Shown here: piece after piece, positions 46,093 to 58,496 of the stretch
Position numbering within the stretch: the stretch's first letter is position 1
Layout: each line of letters opens with the position of its first letter
Notes under the pieces: generated by a model
Database searches by the model: none
What the model saw: only the letters and a program-made list of their open reading frames with translations
What the model was told of the DNA's origin: nothing
Assembly (NCBI RefSeq): GCF_963259705.1
Contig: NC_081841.1
Span: 116,941,033-117,005,032, forward strand
Direction: 5' to 3'
From: Myotis daubentonii
Taxonomy: Eukaryota > Chordata > Mammalia > Chiroptera > Vespertilionidae
DNA: 64,000 nt
Made by a program: the position numbers and the translations under genes

Positions 46093-48311
46093 GAGAGAAA
46101 CCAAGATGGCGGCATAGGTAAACACCTGAAATTGCTGCCTTGCACAACCACTTCAAAAATACAACTAAAAGACAAAACAGACATCATCCAGAACCACAGG
46201 AAGGCTGGCTGAGTGGAAATTCTACAACTAGAAGGAAAGAGAAAAACACACTGAGACTCAGAGGAGGTGTGGAAGTAAAGTGCAGAGATACAGAGGCGCA
46301 CGCAGAAAGGGCTGGCAACTGAGGACACAGTTGTCTTTTTTAAACAGGAGGGAGTCATAAGCTCCCGACTGCTCTGAACTCCAGTTCCAGGTGAGTCTCT
46401 AGGGATCCAGACACATGCGGGGAGAAACTGGACTGTCTGGCATTGGTCGAGGTGCTTACAGAGATTACCGTGGGACACTGAGACCCGGGGCCTCTTAGGG
46501 CAGGAATGAGGATCAGCCATAGCTGTTTGCTCCACCCTGTTGATTCCCTGAGACCCCGCCCCACCTAAGCTGTTCACAGAGGCCTTTGCATATGAAAGGC
46601 CTGGCCCTTTGCAATCTGAAAATTACCTAACAAACTGCAGCTGGGTCAGAGAGACCCAGAACGTCCAAAAGAAGACCCAAGGCCCCACAACAGCTTGCAC
46701 TGCTTCACAGCTGGGCCTCATCTGGGCACCTCCAAATCCCAAACAAAGAAGAGGAATCTGCTTATCTCTCCATAGCTCCTGCTGGGTAGCCTCAGGCAGA
46801 GGCTAAATTAGCACCTCCTTAGAGATCCAAGCGCCAGTGTACCCAGTGGTCAGAGTGGGACCATTCAGATTACAACTCCTCAGATCCATAAGGGACACAC
46901 TCAGGGGGCAGACTCAGTGAGCACCAAAGCCCCACTGAAGCAAGTCTTGCCCCAGAAGGGTGTCTCCAGCACAGAAATTCTCCCACTGCAGACACAGCTG
47001 ATTCTCACAGCGAATTGGCCTGGAGGTCAATTCCTCCCAGTGATACCAACTACAATCAAGGCTTAACTACAACAAGACTGTGCACACAGCCCACAAAGGG
47101 GTACACTAAGAGTCTCCACCTCAGGTAATTGGGGAGGCTGAGCTATTGGGCCCTATAGGACACCTAGCACAGAAAGCCACTCTATCAACACAGGGAAGCA
47201 GCCAAAATGCGGAGACAAAAAAGGTCACAAATTGCCGAAACCGGTTTGGCTCAGTGGATAGAGCGTCAGCCTGCGGACTGAAGGGTCCCAGGTTCGATTC
47301 CGGTCAAGGGCATGTACCTGGGTTGCAGGCACATCCCCAGTAGGAGATGTGCAGGAAGCGGCTGATCGATGTTTCTCTCTCATCGATGTTTCTGGCTCTC
47401 TATCTCTCTCCCTTCCTCTCTGTAGAAAATCAATAAAATATATTTTTTTTAAAAAGTCACAAATGACAAAAATGGAGGAAAGCAAACTACTGGATATAGA
47501 GTTCAAAACCACGCTTATAAGGTTTTTCAAGAAATTTCTAGAAACCGCCAATAAATTTAGTGAGACCCTCTATAAATCTAGTGAGACCCACGAGGATAAG
47601 AAAAAGGACCAACTAGAAATTAAGCATGCACTGACTGAAATAAAGAATATTATACAGTGACCCAACAGCAGACTAGAGGAGCGCAAGAATCAAGTCAAAG
47701 ATTTGAAATACGAAGAAGTAAAAAACATTCAACTGGAAAAGCAAAAAGAAAAAAGAATCCAAAAATATGAAGATATTGTAAGGAGCCTCTGGGACAACTT
47801 CAAGCGTACCAACATCAGAATTATAGGGGTGCCAGAAGAAGAGAGAGAGCAAGATATTGAAAACCTATTTGAAGAAATAATGACAGAAAACTTACCCTAC
47901 CTGGTGAAAGAAATAAACTTACAAGTCCAGGAAGCACAGAGAACCCCAAACAAAAGGAATCCAAAGAGGACCACACCAAAACACATCATAATTAAAATGC
48001 CAAGAGCAAAAGACAAAGAGAGAATCTTAAAAGCAGCAAGAGAAAAACAGTTAGTTACCTACAAGGGAGTACCCATAACATTGTCAGCTGATTTCTCAAC
48101 AGAAACTATGCAGGCCAGAAGGGAGGGGCAAGAAATATTCAAAGTGATGAATAGCAAGAACCTACAACCAAGATTACCTTGCCCAGCAAAGCTATCATTC
48201 AGAATCGAAGGTCAGATAAAGAGCTTCACAGATAAGAAAAAGCTAAAGGTATTCACCACCAAACCAGTATTATATGAAATGCTGAAAGGTATTCTTTAGG
48301 ATGATAGAGAG
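46093..48311 (+). mobile_element. ORF1-only LINE copy 'b' (HAL1-like)
   Basis: 5' end AAACCAAGATGGCGGCATAG near 46100, 5' UTR to about 47205, ORF1 from ATG 47208 to stop 48297-48299. A SINE (47231-47455) sits near the ORF1 start and a TGA near 47658 breaks the frame; 47703-48299 is open (RRM and C-terminal domain). The 3' end butts onto the 5' end of the next copy at 48312, with no poly(A). Confidence 0.85.
47231..47457 (+). mobile_element. VES SINE in ORF1 of copy 'b'
   Basis: GCCGAAACCGGTTTGGCTCA head, TCAATAAAATATATTTTTTT tail; short duplication GTCACAAAT on each side. Confidence 0.92.
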
Positions 48312-48597
48312 GGGGTATACCAAGATGGCGGGATAGGTAAACACTGGAGATTGCTGCCTCGCACAACCACTTCAAAAATACAACTAAAAGACGGAACCGA
48401 CATCACCCAGAACCACAGGAAGGCTGGCTGAGGGGAAATTCTTCAACTATAAGGAAAGAGAACAGCATACCAAGACTCAGAAGAGGTGCAGTGCAGAAAA
48501 TACAAAGGTGCGGAGGTGCGCGCGAAGCGGGCTGGCAGCTGAGTGTGAGGTTGTCTGTTTCAATCGGGAGGGAATCCCAGGCTCTGAGTCCAGTTCT

Positions 48598-49667
48598 TTT
48601 TTTTTTCTTTTCTTTGTATTGAATTTATTGGGGTGACACTGGTTAACAAAAGTATACTAGTACAAGTTTCAGGTACACAATTTTACAATACATAAATTGT
48701 ACACTGTATCACATGTTCACCACTCCAATATCTACATTTTGTTCCCCCATCTACTTCTCCATCTCCCCCTACACATTTATACAGTTGTCCATGAGTTTTT
48801 TCTCTTTTGTTTTCTTTCTTTTTTTTAAATTTTATTTTATTTTTTTTATTTTTATTTTTTTATTGCTTAAAGTAATACAAAGGGTATTACATATGTGTCC
48901 ATTTTATCCCCCCGCCCTAGACAGTCCCCTAGCCTCCCCTATCCCCCAGTGTCTTATGTCCATTGGTTATGCTTATATGCATGCATACAAGTCCTTTGGT
49001 TGATCTCTTACCCCCCTACCTCCTGTCCCCCAACCCTCCCCGGCCTGCCTGCTGCAGTTTGACAATCTGTTTGAGGCAGCTCTGCCTCTGTATCTATTAT
49101 TGTTCAAAAGTTTATAATGGTCTCTATTATCCATGAATGAGTGAGATCATGTGGTATTTTTCCTTTATTGACTGGCTTATTTCACTTAGCATAATGCTCT
49201 CCAGTTCCATCCATGCTGTTGCAAATGGTAAGAGTTCCTTCCTTTTTAGAGCAGCATAGTATTCCATCGTGTAGATGTACCACAGTTTTCTAATCCATTC
49301 ATCTAGTGATGGGCACTGAGGCTGTTTCCAGATCTTAGCTATGGTGAATTGTGCTGCTATGAACATATGGGTGCATATATCCTTTCTGATTGGTGTTTCT
49401 GGTTTCTTGGGATATATTCCTAGAAGTGGGATCACAGGGTCAAATGGGAGTTCCATTTTTAGTTTTTTAAGGAAACTCCATACTGTCTTCCACAGTGGCT
49501 GCACCAGTCTGCATTCCCACCAGCAGTGCACAAGTGTTCCTTTTTCTCCACATCCTCTCCAGCACTTGTCGTTTGTGGATTTGTTGATGATAGCCAGTCT
49601 GACAGGTGTGAGATGGTACCTCATTGTTGTTTTGATTTGCATCTCTCGGATGATTAGTGACTTTGTG
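48598..49667 (-). mobile_element. Minus-strand LINE 3' ends inserted in copy 'd'
   Basis: 48598-48830 is a T-rich-headed LINE-like 3' piece ('attgaatttattggggtgac') of uncertain family. 48831-49667 is a LINE-1 3' end with the last 171 ORF2 codons open (49642-49127, Cys-rich [18 protein letters not shown]). Flanks ending CCAGTTCT on both sides suggest one insertion with a short duplication. Confidence 0.8.
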
Positions 49668-50279
49668 AGCTCCAGTTCTGAGCGAGTCTCTAGGGACCCA
49701 GACTCAAATGGGAGAAGCGGGACTGTCTGGCTTCAGTCGGAACTCGAAGGCAGCTTTCTCTCCGAGGTTTGCAGCAGTTGCTGGGACTCTGAGAGGTAGA
49801 GCCTCTGGCGACAGGACTGAGAGCAGCCATAACTGCTCGCTCCACCCGCCTTGTTGAGCCCTGCACAGAGGCATTTGCCGGATAGCCTCAGGCAAAGGCT
49901 AGATTAGCACCTCCCCAGAGGACAGAAGTTCTCCCACTGCAGACACAGCTGATTCTCACAGCCAGTTGGCCTGGAGGTCAAATCACCCCCGGTATTACCC
50001 ACAACAATCAAGGCTTAACTACAACAAGACTGCACACAAAGACCACTAGGGGGTGCACCAAGAAAGCATAAAAAATGCCGAGGCAAAGAATCAGGACAGA
50101 AATTACAGAAATGGAGGATATAAAGCTCAAAATCACAATTTTAAGGTCTCTCAAGAACTGTCTAGAAGCCGCAGATAAACTTAATGAGATCCTCAAGAAA
50201 TCTGAGACCCTCGATGTTGTGATAAAGAACCAAGTAGAAATTAAGCATACACTGACTGAAATAAAGAATATTATACAGG

Positions 50280-52621
50280 AAACTAAGATGGCAGCATAGA
50301 TAAACACCGGGAAATTGCTGCTTCCCACAACAATTGATAAATGCATCAAAAACACAAGCCGGACATCACCCAGAACTACAGGAGAGCTGGTGGAGTGTAA
50401 ATTCTACAACTAGAAGGAAAGAAAAGCACACTGAGAGCCAGAGGAGCTGAGGAGGTGGAGTGCAGAGGTACAGGGGCTCGCGCGTGCAGAAAGGGTCTGG
50501 CACCTGAGGACGCGGCTGTCTTTTTGAATCCGGAGGGAGACACAAGCTCCCGACGGCTCTGAAATCCGGTTCCGGGAAGTCTCTGCGGACCCAGGACTCA
50601 TACAGGGAGAAACTGGTCTGTCTGGCAGCGGGCGAGCTTGAGGACAGCTTTCCCTCAGAGGTGCTTGCAGCCATTGCCAGGACACCGGGACTCGAGACTC
50701 CTTAGGGCGGGGCTGAGGCTCCGCCATAGCTGCTTCCTCCGCCCTTTGATTCCTTGAGACCCCGCCCCGCCCAGGCTGCAGCAGAGGGCAGAGGCTTTTG
50801 CATATGAATGCCCCGGCCATTTGCAACCTGTAATTACCTAACCGCAGCCGGGCCAGATAGACCCAGAGCTTCCAAGAGAAGGCCCAAGGCCCCACAGCAG
50901 CTTGCATTGCTACACAGCTGAGCATCATCAGGGCACTTCCAAACTCCAAAAAAAGGAAGGGGAATCTGCAGTTCTCTTCGTAGTTCCTGCTGTGTAACCT
51001 CAGGCAGAGGCTAAATTAGCACATCCTTAGATCCAAGAGCCACTGTACCCAGTGTTCAGAGGGGGACCATCCAGATCACAACTCCTCAGATCCATAAGGG
51101 ACACACTCAGGGTGCAGTCTCAGTGAGCACCAAAGCCGCACTGAAGCAAGTCTTGCCCCAGAAGGGTGTCTCCAGCACAGAAGTTCTCCTGCTGCAGACC
51201 CAGCTGATTCTCACTGCCAATTGGCCTGGAGGTCAATTCCTCCCAGTGATCCTACAACAACCAAGGCATAGCTACAACAAGACTGTGCACAAAGCCCACA
51301 AGGGGGTGCACCAAGAGTGTCCACCTCAGGTAACTGGGGAGTCTGAGCCACTGGGCCCTACAGGACACCTAGCACAGAAAGCCACTCTATCAACACAGGG
51401 AAGCAGCCAAAATGCGGAGACAAAGAAACAGGTCACAAATGGCAGAAACAGAGGAAAGCAAACGACTGGATATAGAGTTCAAGGCCACGTTTATAAGGTT
51501 TTTCAAGAATTTTATGGAAACCGCCGATAAATTTAATGAGTCCCTCAATAAGTATAGTGAGACCATGGAGGACATGAAAAAGGACCAACTAGAAATTAAG
51601 CATACACTGACTGAAATAAAGAATAATTTACAGAGATCCAACAACAGACAAGAGGATCCCAAGAATCAAGTCAAAGATTTGAAATACAAAGAAACAAAAA
51701 AGACCCAACTGAAAAAGAAAAAAGAAAAGAGATTCCAAAAATATGAAGATAGTGTAAGGAGCCTCTGGGACAACTTCAAGCGTACCAACATCAGAATTAT
51801 AGGGGTACCACAAGAAGAGAAAGGGCAAGATATTGAAAACCTATTTGAAGAAATAATGACAGAAAACTTCCCCTACCTGGTGAAAGAAATAGACTTACAA
51901 GTCCAGGAAGCGCAGAGAACCCCAAACAAAAGGAATCCAAAGAGGACCACACCAAGACACATCATAATTAAAATGCCAAGAGCAAAAGACAAAGAGAGAA
52001 TCTTAAAAGCAGCAAGAGAAAGACAGTCAGTTACCTACAAGGGAGTACCCATATGACTGTCAGCTGATTTCTCAACAGAAACCATGCAGGCCAGAAGAGA
52101 GTGGCAAGAAATATTCAAAGTGATGAATAGCAAGAACCTGCAACCAAGATTACTTTACCCAGCAAAGCTATCATTCAGAATAGAAGGTCAGATAAAGAGC
52201 TTCACGGATAAGAAAAAGCTAAAGGAGTTCATCACCACCAAACCAGCATTATATGAAATGCTGAAAGGTATTCTTTAAGAAGAGGAAGAAGAAAAAGGAA
52301 CTCTTACCATTTGCCACAGCCTGGATGGAACTGGAGAGCGGATAAATACCACAGGATCTCACTCATTTGTGGAATATAATGAACAACATAAACTGATGAA
52401 CAAGGACTGATCCAGAGACGGAGAGGCATTGGTTGGACTGTCAGGCTTTGGAGTGAGGGTAGGGGAGGGTGGGGGCAAGGGGGAAAGATCAACCAAAGGA
52501 CTTACATGCAGGCATATAGGCCTAACCAATGGACACGGACAACGAGGGGGGGGGGGTAGAGGGTAACGTGGGGACAAGGACACATATGTAATATCTTAAT
52601 CAATAAAAATATATTTTTTTA
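50280..52621 (+). mobile_element. ORF1-containing LINE copy 'c' with LINE-1 3' end, nested in 'd'
   Basis: 5' end GAAACTAAGATGGCAGCATA. The duplication AAAGAATATTATACAG lies at 50264-50279 and again right after the A-rich tail near 52622-52637. ORF1 spans 51412-52278. Unlike 'd', the sequence after ORF1 jumps at about 52297 to the last codons of LINE-1 ORF2 and its 3' UTR. It is thus an internally deleted LINE-1-like element. Confidence 0.87.
51412..52278 (+). pseudogene. ORF1 of copy 'c', one internal stop
   Basis: Open from ATG 51412 (MRRQRNRSQMAETEESKRL) through coiled coil and RRM (NIRIIGVPQEEKGQDIENLF) to TGA at 52054-52056, then open again in the same frame through the C-terminal domain to 52278. 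The stop replaces the Arg codon CGA seen in the intact copy at 21325-22173. Confidence 0.88.
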
Positions 52622-53647
52622 AAAAAAGAATATTATACAGACTCCCAACAGCAGACCAGAGGAGCTCAAGAATCAAGTCAAAGATTTGAAATGCGAAGAA
52701 GCAAAAAACACCCAACCAGAAAAGCAAAATGAAAAAAGAATCTGAAAAATACGAAGATATTGTAAGAAGCCTCTGGGACAGCTTCAAGCATACCAACATC
52801 CGAATTATAGGGGTGCCAGAAGAAGAGAGAGAGCAAGATATTGAAAACCTATTTGAAGAAATAATGACAGAAAACTTACCCTACCTGGTGAAAGAAATAG
52901 ACTTACAAGTCCAGGAAGCACAGAGAACCCCAAACAAAAGGAATCCAAAGAGGACTACACCAAGACACATCATAATTAAAATGCCAAGAGCAAAAGACAA
53001 AGAGAGAATCTTAAAAGCAGCAAGAGAAAGAAACTCAGTTACCTACAAGGGAATACCCATATGACTGTCAGCTGATTTCTCAATAGAAACTTTGCAGGCC
53101 AGAAGGGAGGGGCAAGAAATATTCAAAGTGATGAATAGCAAGAACCTACAACCAAGATTACTTTACCCAGCAAAGCTATCATTCAGAATTGAAGGTCAGA
53201 TAAAGAGCTTCACGGATAAGGAAAAGCTAAAGGAGTTCATCACCACCAAACCAGTATTATATGAAATGCTGAAAGGTATCCTTTAAGAAGAGGAAGAAGA
53301 AGAAAAAGATAAAGATACAAATTATGAACAACAAATGCATTATCTATCAACAAGTGAATCTAAAAATCAAGTGAATAAATAATCTGATGAACAGAATAAA
53401 CTGGTGAATATAATAGAATCAGGGGCATAGAAAGGGAGTGGACTGACAATTCTCAGGGGGAAAGGGGTGTGTGGGGTACAGGAAGAGACTGGACAAAAAT
53501 CGTGCACCTATGGATGAGGACAGTGTGGGCAGAGGGTGGGGTGGGAACCAGGTGGAGAGGAGCTATGGGGGAAAAATGAGCAACAACTGTAATAATCTGA
53601 ACAATAAAGATTTAATTTAAAAAAAGTCTAAAACTGAGGCAAATGCA

Positions 53648-54957
53648 AGAGCATACAATAGAGTCAAGACAGTCTCTTCAATATATGATGTTGGGAAAAT
53701 TGGACAGACACATGCAAAAAAATAATGAAAGTAGACCAGCAACTTACACCATACACAAGAATAAACTCAAAATGGATAAAAGACTTATAAGTCATGAAAC
53801 CAGAAAAATCCCAGAAGAAACCATTGGCAACAAAATCTTAGATATCTCTCATAGCAATATGTTTATGGATACATCTCTAAGGTAAAAGAAAACTAAGGAG
53901 AAAATAAACAAATGGGACTGCATCAAAATAAAAAGCTTCTCCACAGCAAAAGAAACTGTCAACAAAACGAAAAGGAAGCCCACTATATGGGAGAACATAT
54001 TTGGCAATGATACATATGATAAAGGGTTAATATCCAAACAAAAGGAAGACAAACAATCTAATTAAAAAATGGGCAAAGGACCTAAATAGACACTTTTCCA
54101 AAGAGGACATACAAATGACCAAGAGGCATATGAAAAAAATGCTCAAAGTCACTGATCATAAGAGAGATGCAAATTAAAATGACAATGAGGTATCACCTCA
54201 CATTTGTCAGAATGTCTACCATCAACAAATCAACAAATGACAAGTGCTGGTGAGGATGTGGATAAAAGGAAACCCTAGTACACTGCTGGTGGGAATGCAA
54301 ACTGGTGCAGCCATTATGAAAAATAGTATGGATTTTCCTCAGAAATTTAAATATGGAACTGCCATGTGACCCACTGATCCCACTTCTAGGAATATATCCT
54401 AAGAAACACAAAATACAAATCAGAAAGAATGTATGCACCCCTATGTTTATAGCAACACCATTTAGAATAGCTAAGATGGGGAAAAAGCCCAAGTGCCCAT
54501 CAGTAGATGAGTGGATAAAAAAGCTGTGGTACATTTATACCATGGAATATTATGCAGCAGTAAAAAAGAAGAGTCTCTTACCCTTTGAGACAGCATGGAG
54601 GTACCTGGAGATTATCATGCTAAGTAAAATAACTCAGTCAGAGAAAGACAAGTATCACATGATCTCACTTATGTGGAATCTAAGTAACAAAATAAACTGA
54701 TGAACTGAGTGGATCCAGAGACTTGAAGCATGAAACAGTATGGAGTCTCGGAGGGAAGGTGGTGGAGGGTTGGTGGATGGGAGGTAATCAACCAAGGACC
54801 TTGTATGCATATATGCATGGCCCATGAACACAGACAATGGGGCGGAAAGGTCCTGGGACAGGAGGTGGGGGCGGGCTGAAGGAGGTAAAAGGGGGGGAGG
54901 GAAGGAGACATATGTAATATTTTCAACAATAAAGAATTTTTAAAATAAATAAATAAA
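53648..54957 (+). mobile_element. 5'-truncated LINE-1 'G'
   Basis: Contains the last part of ORF2 ([12 protein letters not shown] region, KCW.GCG remains near 54245, [20 protein letters not shown] near 54535) and the 3' UTR with TTTTCAACAATAAAGAATTT. The duplication AAAACTGAGG flanks it (about 53628-53638 and 54955-54964). Confidence 0.85.
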
Positions 54958-54992
54958 ACTGAGGTACATAACATTTAAAAACATGAGTGGAG

Positions 54993-55224
54993 TGCCCTGA
55001 CCGGTTTGGCTCAGTGGATAGAGCGTCGGCATGAGCATAGTGCCCTGAAACTGAAGGGTCCCGGGTTCAATTCCAGTCAAGGGCATGTACCTTGGTTGCG
55101 GGCACATCCCCAGTAGGGGGTGTGCAAGAGGCAGCTAATCTATGTTTCTCTCTCATCGATGTTTCTAACTCTCTATCCCTCTCGCATCCTCTTTGTAAAA
55201 AATCAATAAAATATATTTTAAAAA
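54993..55224 (+). mobile_element. VES SINE with a foreign-looking patch
   Basis: Typical head (CCTGACCGGTTTGGCTCAGT) and tail; flanks ATGAGTGGAG / ATGAATGGAG. Where other copies read CTGCGGACT, this one has a longer segment at 55031-55054 that matches 44281-44304 in 23 of 24 bases. Confidence 0.9.
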
Positions 55225-55463
55225 ATAAATAATGAATGGAGTTGGGGGTGGGGGGGTCATTAATACCACCAAACTGAAATAACAGTCAGAAACACAAGGG
55301 ACAATAAAAATGTACACATAAAGCTACTAGAAAAAAAAAGATAAAATGGCTATAGGAAATATTCTTATATCAATAATCACCCTGAATATAAATGGACTGA
55401 ACTCACCAATAACAGGCACAGAATAGCAGGATGGATTAAAAAAAAAAAAAAAAAGACACAATT

Positions 55464-55691
55464 TGCCCTAGCCGGTTTGGCTCAGTGGATAGAGCGTTGG
55501 ACTGCGGACTAAAGGTCCGGAGTTTGATTCAGGTCAAGGGCACATGCCTGGGTTGCAGGCTCAATCCCCAGTAGGGGGTGTGCAGGAGGCAGCTGATCAA
55601 TAATTCTCCCTCATTGTTGATGTTTCTATCTCTCTCTCCCTCTCCCTTCCTCTGAAATCAATAATATATTAAAAATAAATAAATAACAAGA
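55464..55691 (+). mobile_element. VES SINE
   Basis: GCCCTAGCCGGTTTGGCTCA head; duplication AAGACACAA on each side (about 55455 and 55689). Confidence 0.92.
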
Positions 55692-56552
55692 CACAACTAT
55701 TTTCTGCCTTCAGGAAACTCATCAAAACTGCAAAGACAAAGACTCAAAGTGAAGGGGTGGAAGATGATACTCCAAGCAAATGCCTGCCATCCAAAGAAGA
55801 GCAGGGGTAGCTGTATTTATATCTGACAAAATAGATTTTAAGATATTAAAGGTAATAAGAGACAAAGATAGACTTTTTATAATGATAAAGAGGGCAATAC
55901 ATCAAGAACACACACACATATTACATACATAAAATCTCCAACTAAGGAACACCAAAATTTATAAAGCAACTTCTAACAGAACTAAAAAGAGAAAGTGACA
56001 AAACTACAATTGCAGTAGAGGACTTAGATACTTATTGACAGCAATGGATAGATCATCCAAACAGAAAATCAAAAAGGAAATGTCAGTCTTAAATGACACA
56101 TTAGTACAAAGGAAAATAATTGATATATACAGAGCTTTTCACCTCAGAACATCAGAATATACATTCTTCTCTAATAATATAAAACATTCTGAAGAACAGA
56201 TTATATGTTGCAGCACAAAACTAGTCTCAACAAATGTAAGACTGAAATCATACCAAGCATATTCTCCGACCATAATGCTTTGAAACTAAAAGTCCACTGC
56301 AAAAAAAGAACTGGGAAAACTATAAAAATGTGGGGATTAAACAACATGGTACTGAACAACTGGGTCAAAGAAGAAATCAAGAGATCAAAAGATATGTAAA
56401 GACAAATGAGGATGACAGTACAACATATTGAAATTTGGGGGATGCAGCAAAAACAGTAATAAAGAAAAGGTTAAAGTATTATAAGCCTAGCTCAAGAAAC
56501 AAGAAGAAAAATCTCAAACAACCTAACATTTCACCTTAAAGAACTAGAAAAA

Positions 56553-56583
<31 letters not shown>

Positions 56584-56967
56584 ACACAAAGTCAGTAAAA
56601 GGAAAAAAATTAGAGCAGAATTAAATGAAATAGAAAACAGAAAAACAATAGAAAGTAATAGTGCCACGAAGAACTGATTCTTTGAAAAGAAAAATAAATT
56701 TGTCTAACCTCTAGCTTGACTCACTAAGGAAAAAAGAGAAAAGACTCAAATATACAAAATCAAAAATGAAAGAGAAGAAATTACAATGGACAGAAATACA
56801 AAGGACTATACAAGAGTACTATGAAAGGCTATATGCCACCAAATTCAATAACTTAGAAGAAATGGACAAGTTCTTAGAAATATATATATTAGTAGTCTTC
56901 CTAAACGGAATCATGAAGAACTGGAAAATCTAAAGAGGTCAATCAACAGTAAAGAAGGAAAAAGACA

Positions 56968-57624
56968 TCAGGCCATGGCTAGTGTCGCTAAGTGGTTAGA
57001 GCATAAGCTATAGACCAAGGGGTCATGGATTTGATTCCTGGTCAAGCGCGTGTACCTCATGCATGCAGGAGGCAATCAGTTGATGTGTCTCTCTTACATT
57101 GATGTTTTTCTTTATCTCTCTCTCCTCCCTCCCTTCTACTCTCTCTAAAAATCAATGGGAAAAAAACCTTGAGCCCAGCCGATGTGGCTCAGCGGTTGAG
57201 CATTGACCCAGGAACCAAGAGATCACAGGTTCAACTCCCAGTCTGGGCACAGGCTTGGGATGTGAGCTTGATCTCCATCCAGTAGGGGCAGTGCAGGAGG
57301 CAGTTGACCATTGACATTCCTCTCTCATCAATGTTCACATCTATCTATCTCTCTTCCTTCCTCTCTAAAAATCAATTTAATAATAAAAAAAAACATTAAA
57401 AAAAAAAAGTCCTGCCTGGCTGGCATGGCTCACTGGTTGAACATCAACCTAAGAACCAGGAGGTCAGGGTTTGATTCTCAGGGCACATGCCTGGGTTGTG
57501 GGCTCAATCCCCAGTGTGGGGTGTAGAGGAGGCAGCCAATCAATGATTCTCATCATTGATGTTTCTATCTCTCTCTCCCTCTCCCTTCCTCTCTGAAATC
57601 AATAAAAATATATTTTTTAAAGTC
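56968..57624 (+). mobile_element. Three VES-type SINEs in tandem
   Basis: Copies at about 56968-57167, 57172-57400 and 57410-57624, each with its own head (GGCTAGTGTCGCTAAGTGGT; CAGCCGATGTGGCTCAGCGG; GGCTGGCATGGCTCACTGGT) and A-rich tail. They differ enough to be separate insertions, probably into each other's A-rich tails. The first lacks part of its middle. Confidence 0.86.
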
Positions 57625-58496
57625 CTATTTGTGATGTTTAAAAAAAGAACAATAAATTTAAAAAGAAAAAGAACCTTAGGCAAGGATTAAAAATAAAATA
57701 ATAATAACACATCAAAAACCTTCCAAAACAACAAAAGTCCAGGACAAGATGGCTTCACTATTGAATTCCGCCAAACATTCAAAGATTTATAGTTATCCTT
57801 CTCAAACTCTTCCAAACAAAATTAAAGAGAGGCAATACTTCTGAATTCAGTTTACAAGGCAAACATTATCCTGATACCAAAAACTGACACAAACAACACA
57901 AAAAATAAAAATTACAGACCAATATATCTAAAATTTAGATGCAAAATCCTCAACACAATAATAGCAATTCAAATACAAAAATACATCAAAATGATAATAC
58001 ATCATGGTCAAGTGGAGTTTATTCCAAGTCAAGGATGTTTCAACATATGCAAATTAATTGATGTGATATATCACTGTAACCAAATTAAGGATTAAAATTA
58101 TATCATTATATCAATATATGCAGGAAAAAGCATTTGACAAGATACAATATCCATTTATGATTAAAACACTCAATAAAATGGGTATGGAAAGAAACTCAAC
58201 ATAATAAAGGTCATATTGGCAAACCCTCAGCTCAGATCATACTCAGTGGTGGAAAACTGAAAGTTTTTTCTCTGAGATTAGGAACAAGACAAGGATGCCC
58301 ACTCTCACTACTGTTATTCAACATAGTACTGGAATTCTTAGCCAGAGCAATTAGTCAAAGAAATAAAAGTCATTCAAATTGGTAAGGAAGAAGTAAAATT
58401 GTCATTTTTTGCAGATGACATGATCCTATATATATAAAACCCTTAAATGTCATATAAAAAAACTATATTAGAGAAAATAAACAAATATAGTAAAAC

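Larger units (their letters stand above)
48312..53625 (+). mobile_element. ORF1-only LINE copy 'd', carrying two insertions
   Basis: 5' end TACCAAGATGGCGGGATAGG; 5' UTR interrupted at 48598-49667 by minus-strand LINE pieces. ORF1 starts at 50075 (MPRQRIRTEITEMED), is cut at 50279 by copy 'c', resumes near 52637 and ends at 53286, with a TGA at 53062-53064. The 3' UTR (53287-53625) has the same tail as the copy at 20946, ending AACAATAAAGATTTAATTTA, with no ORF2. Confidence 0.88.
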
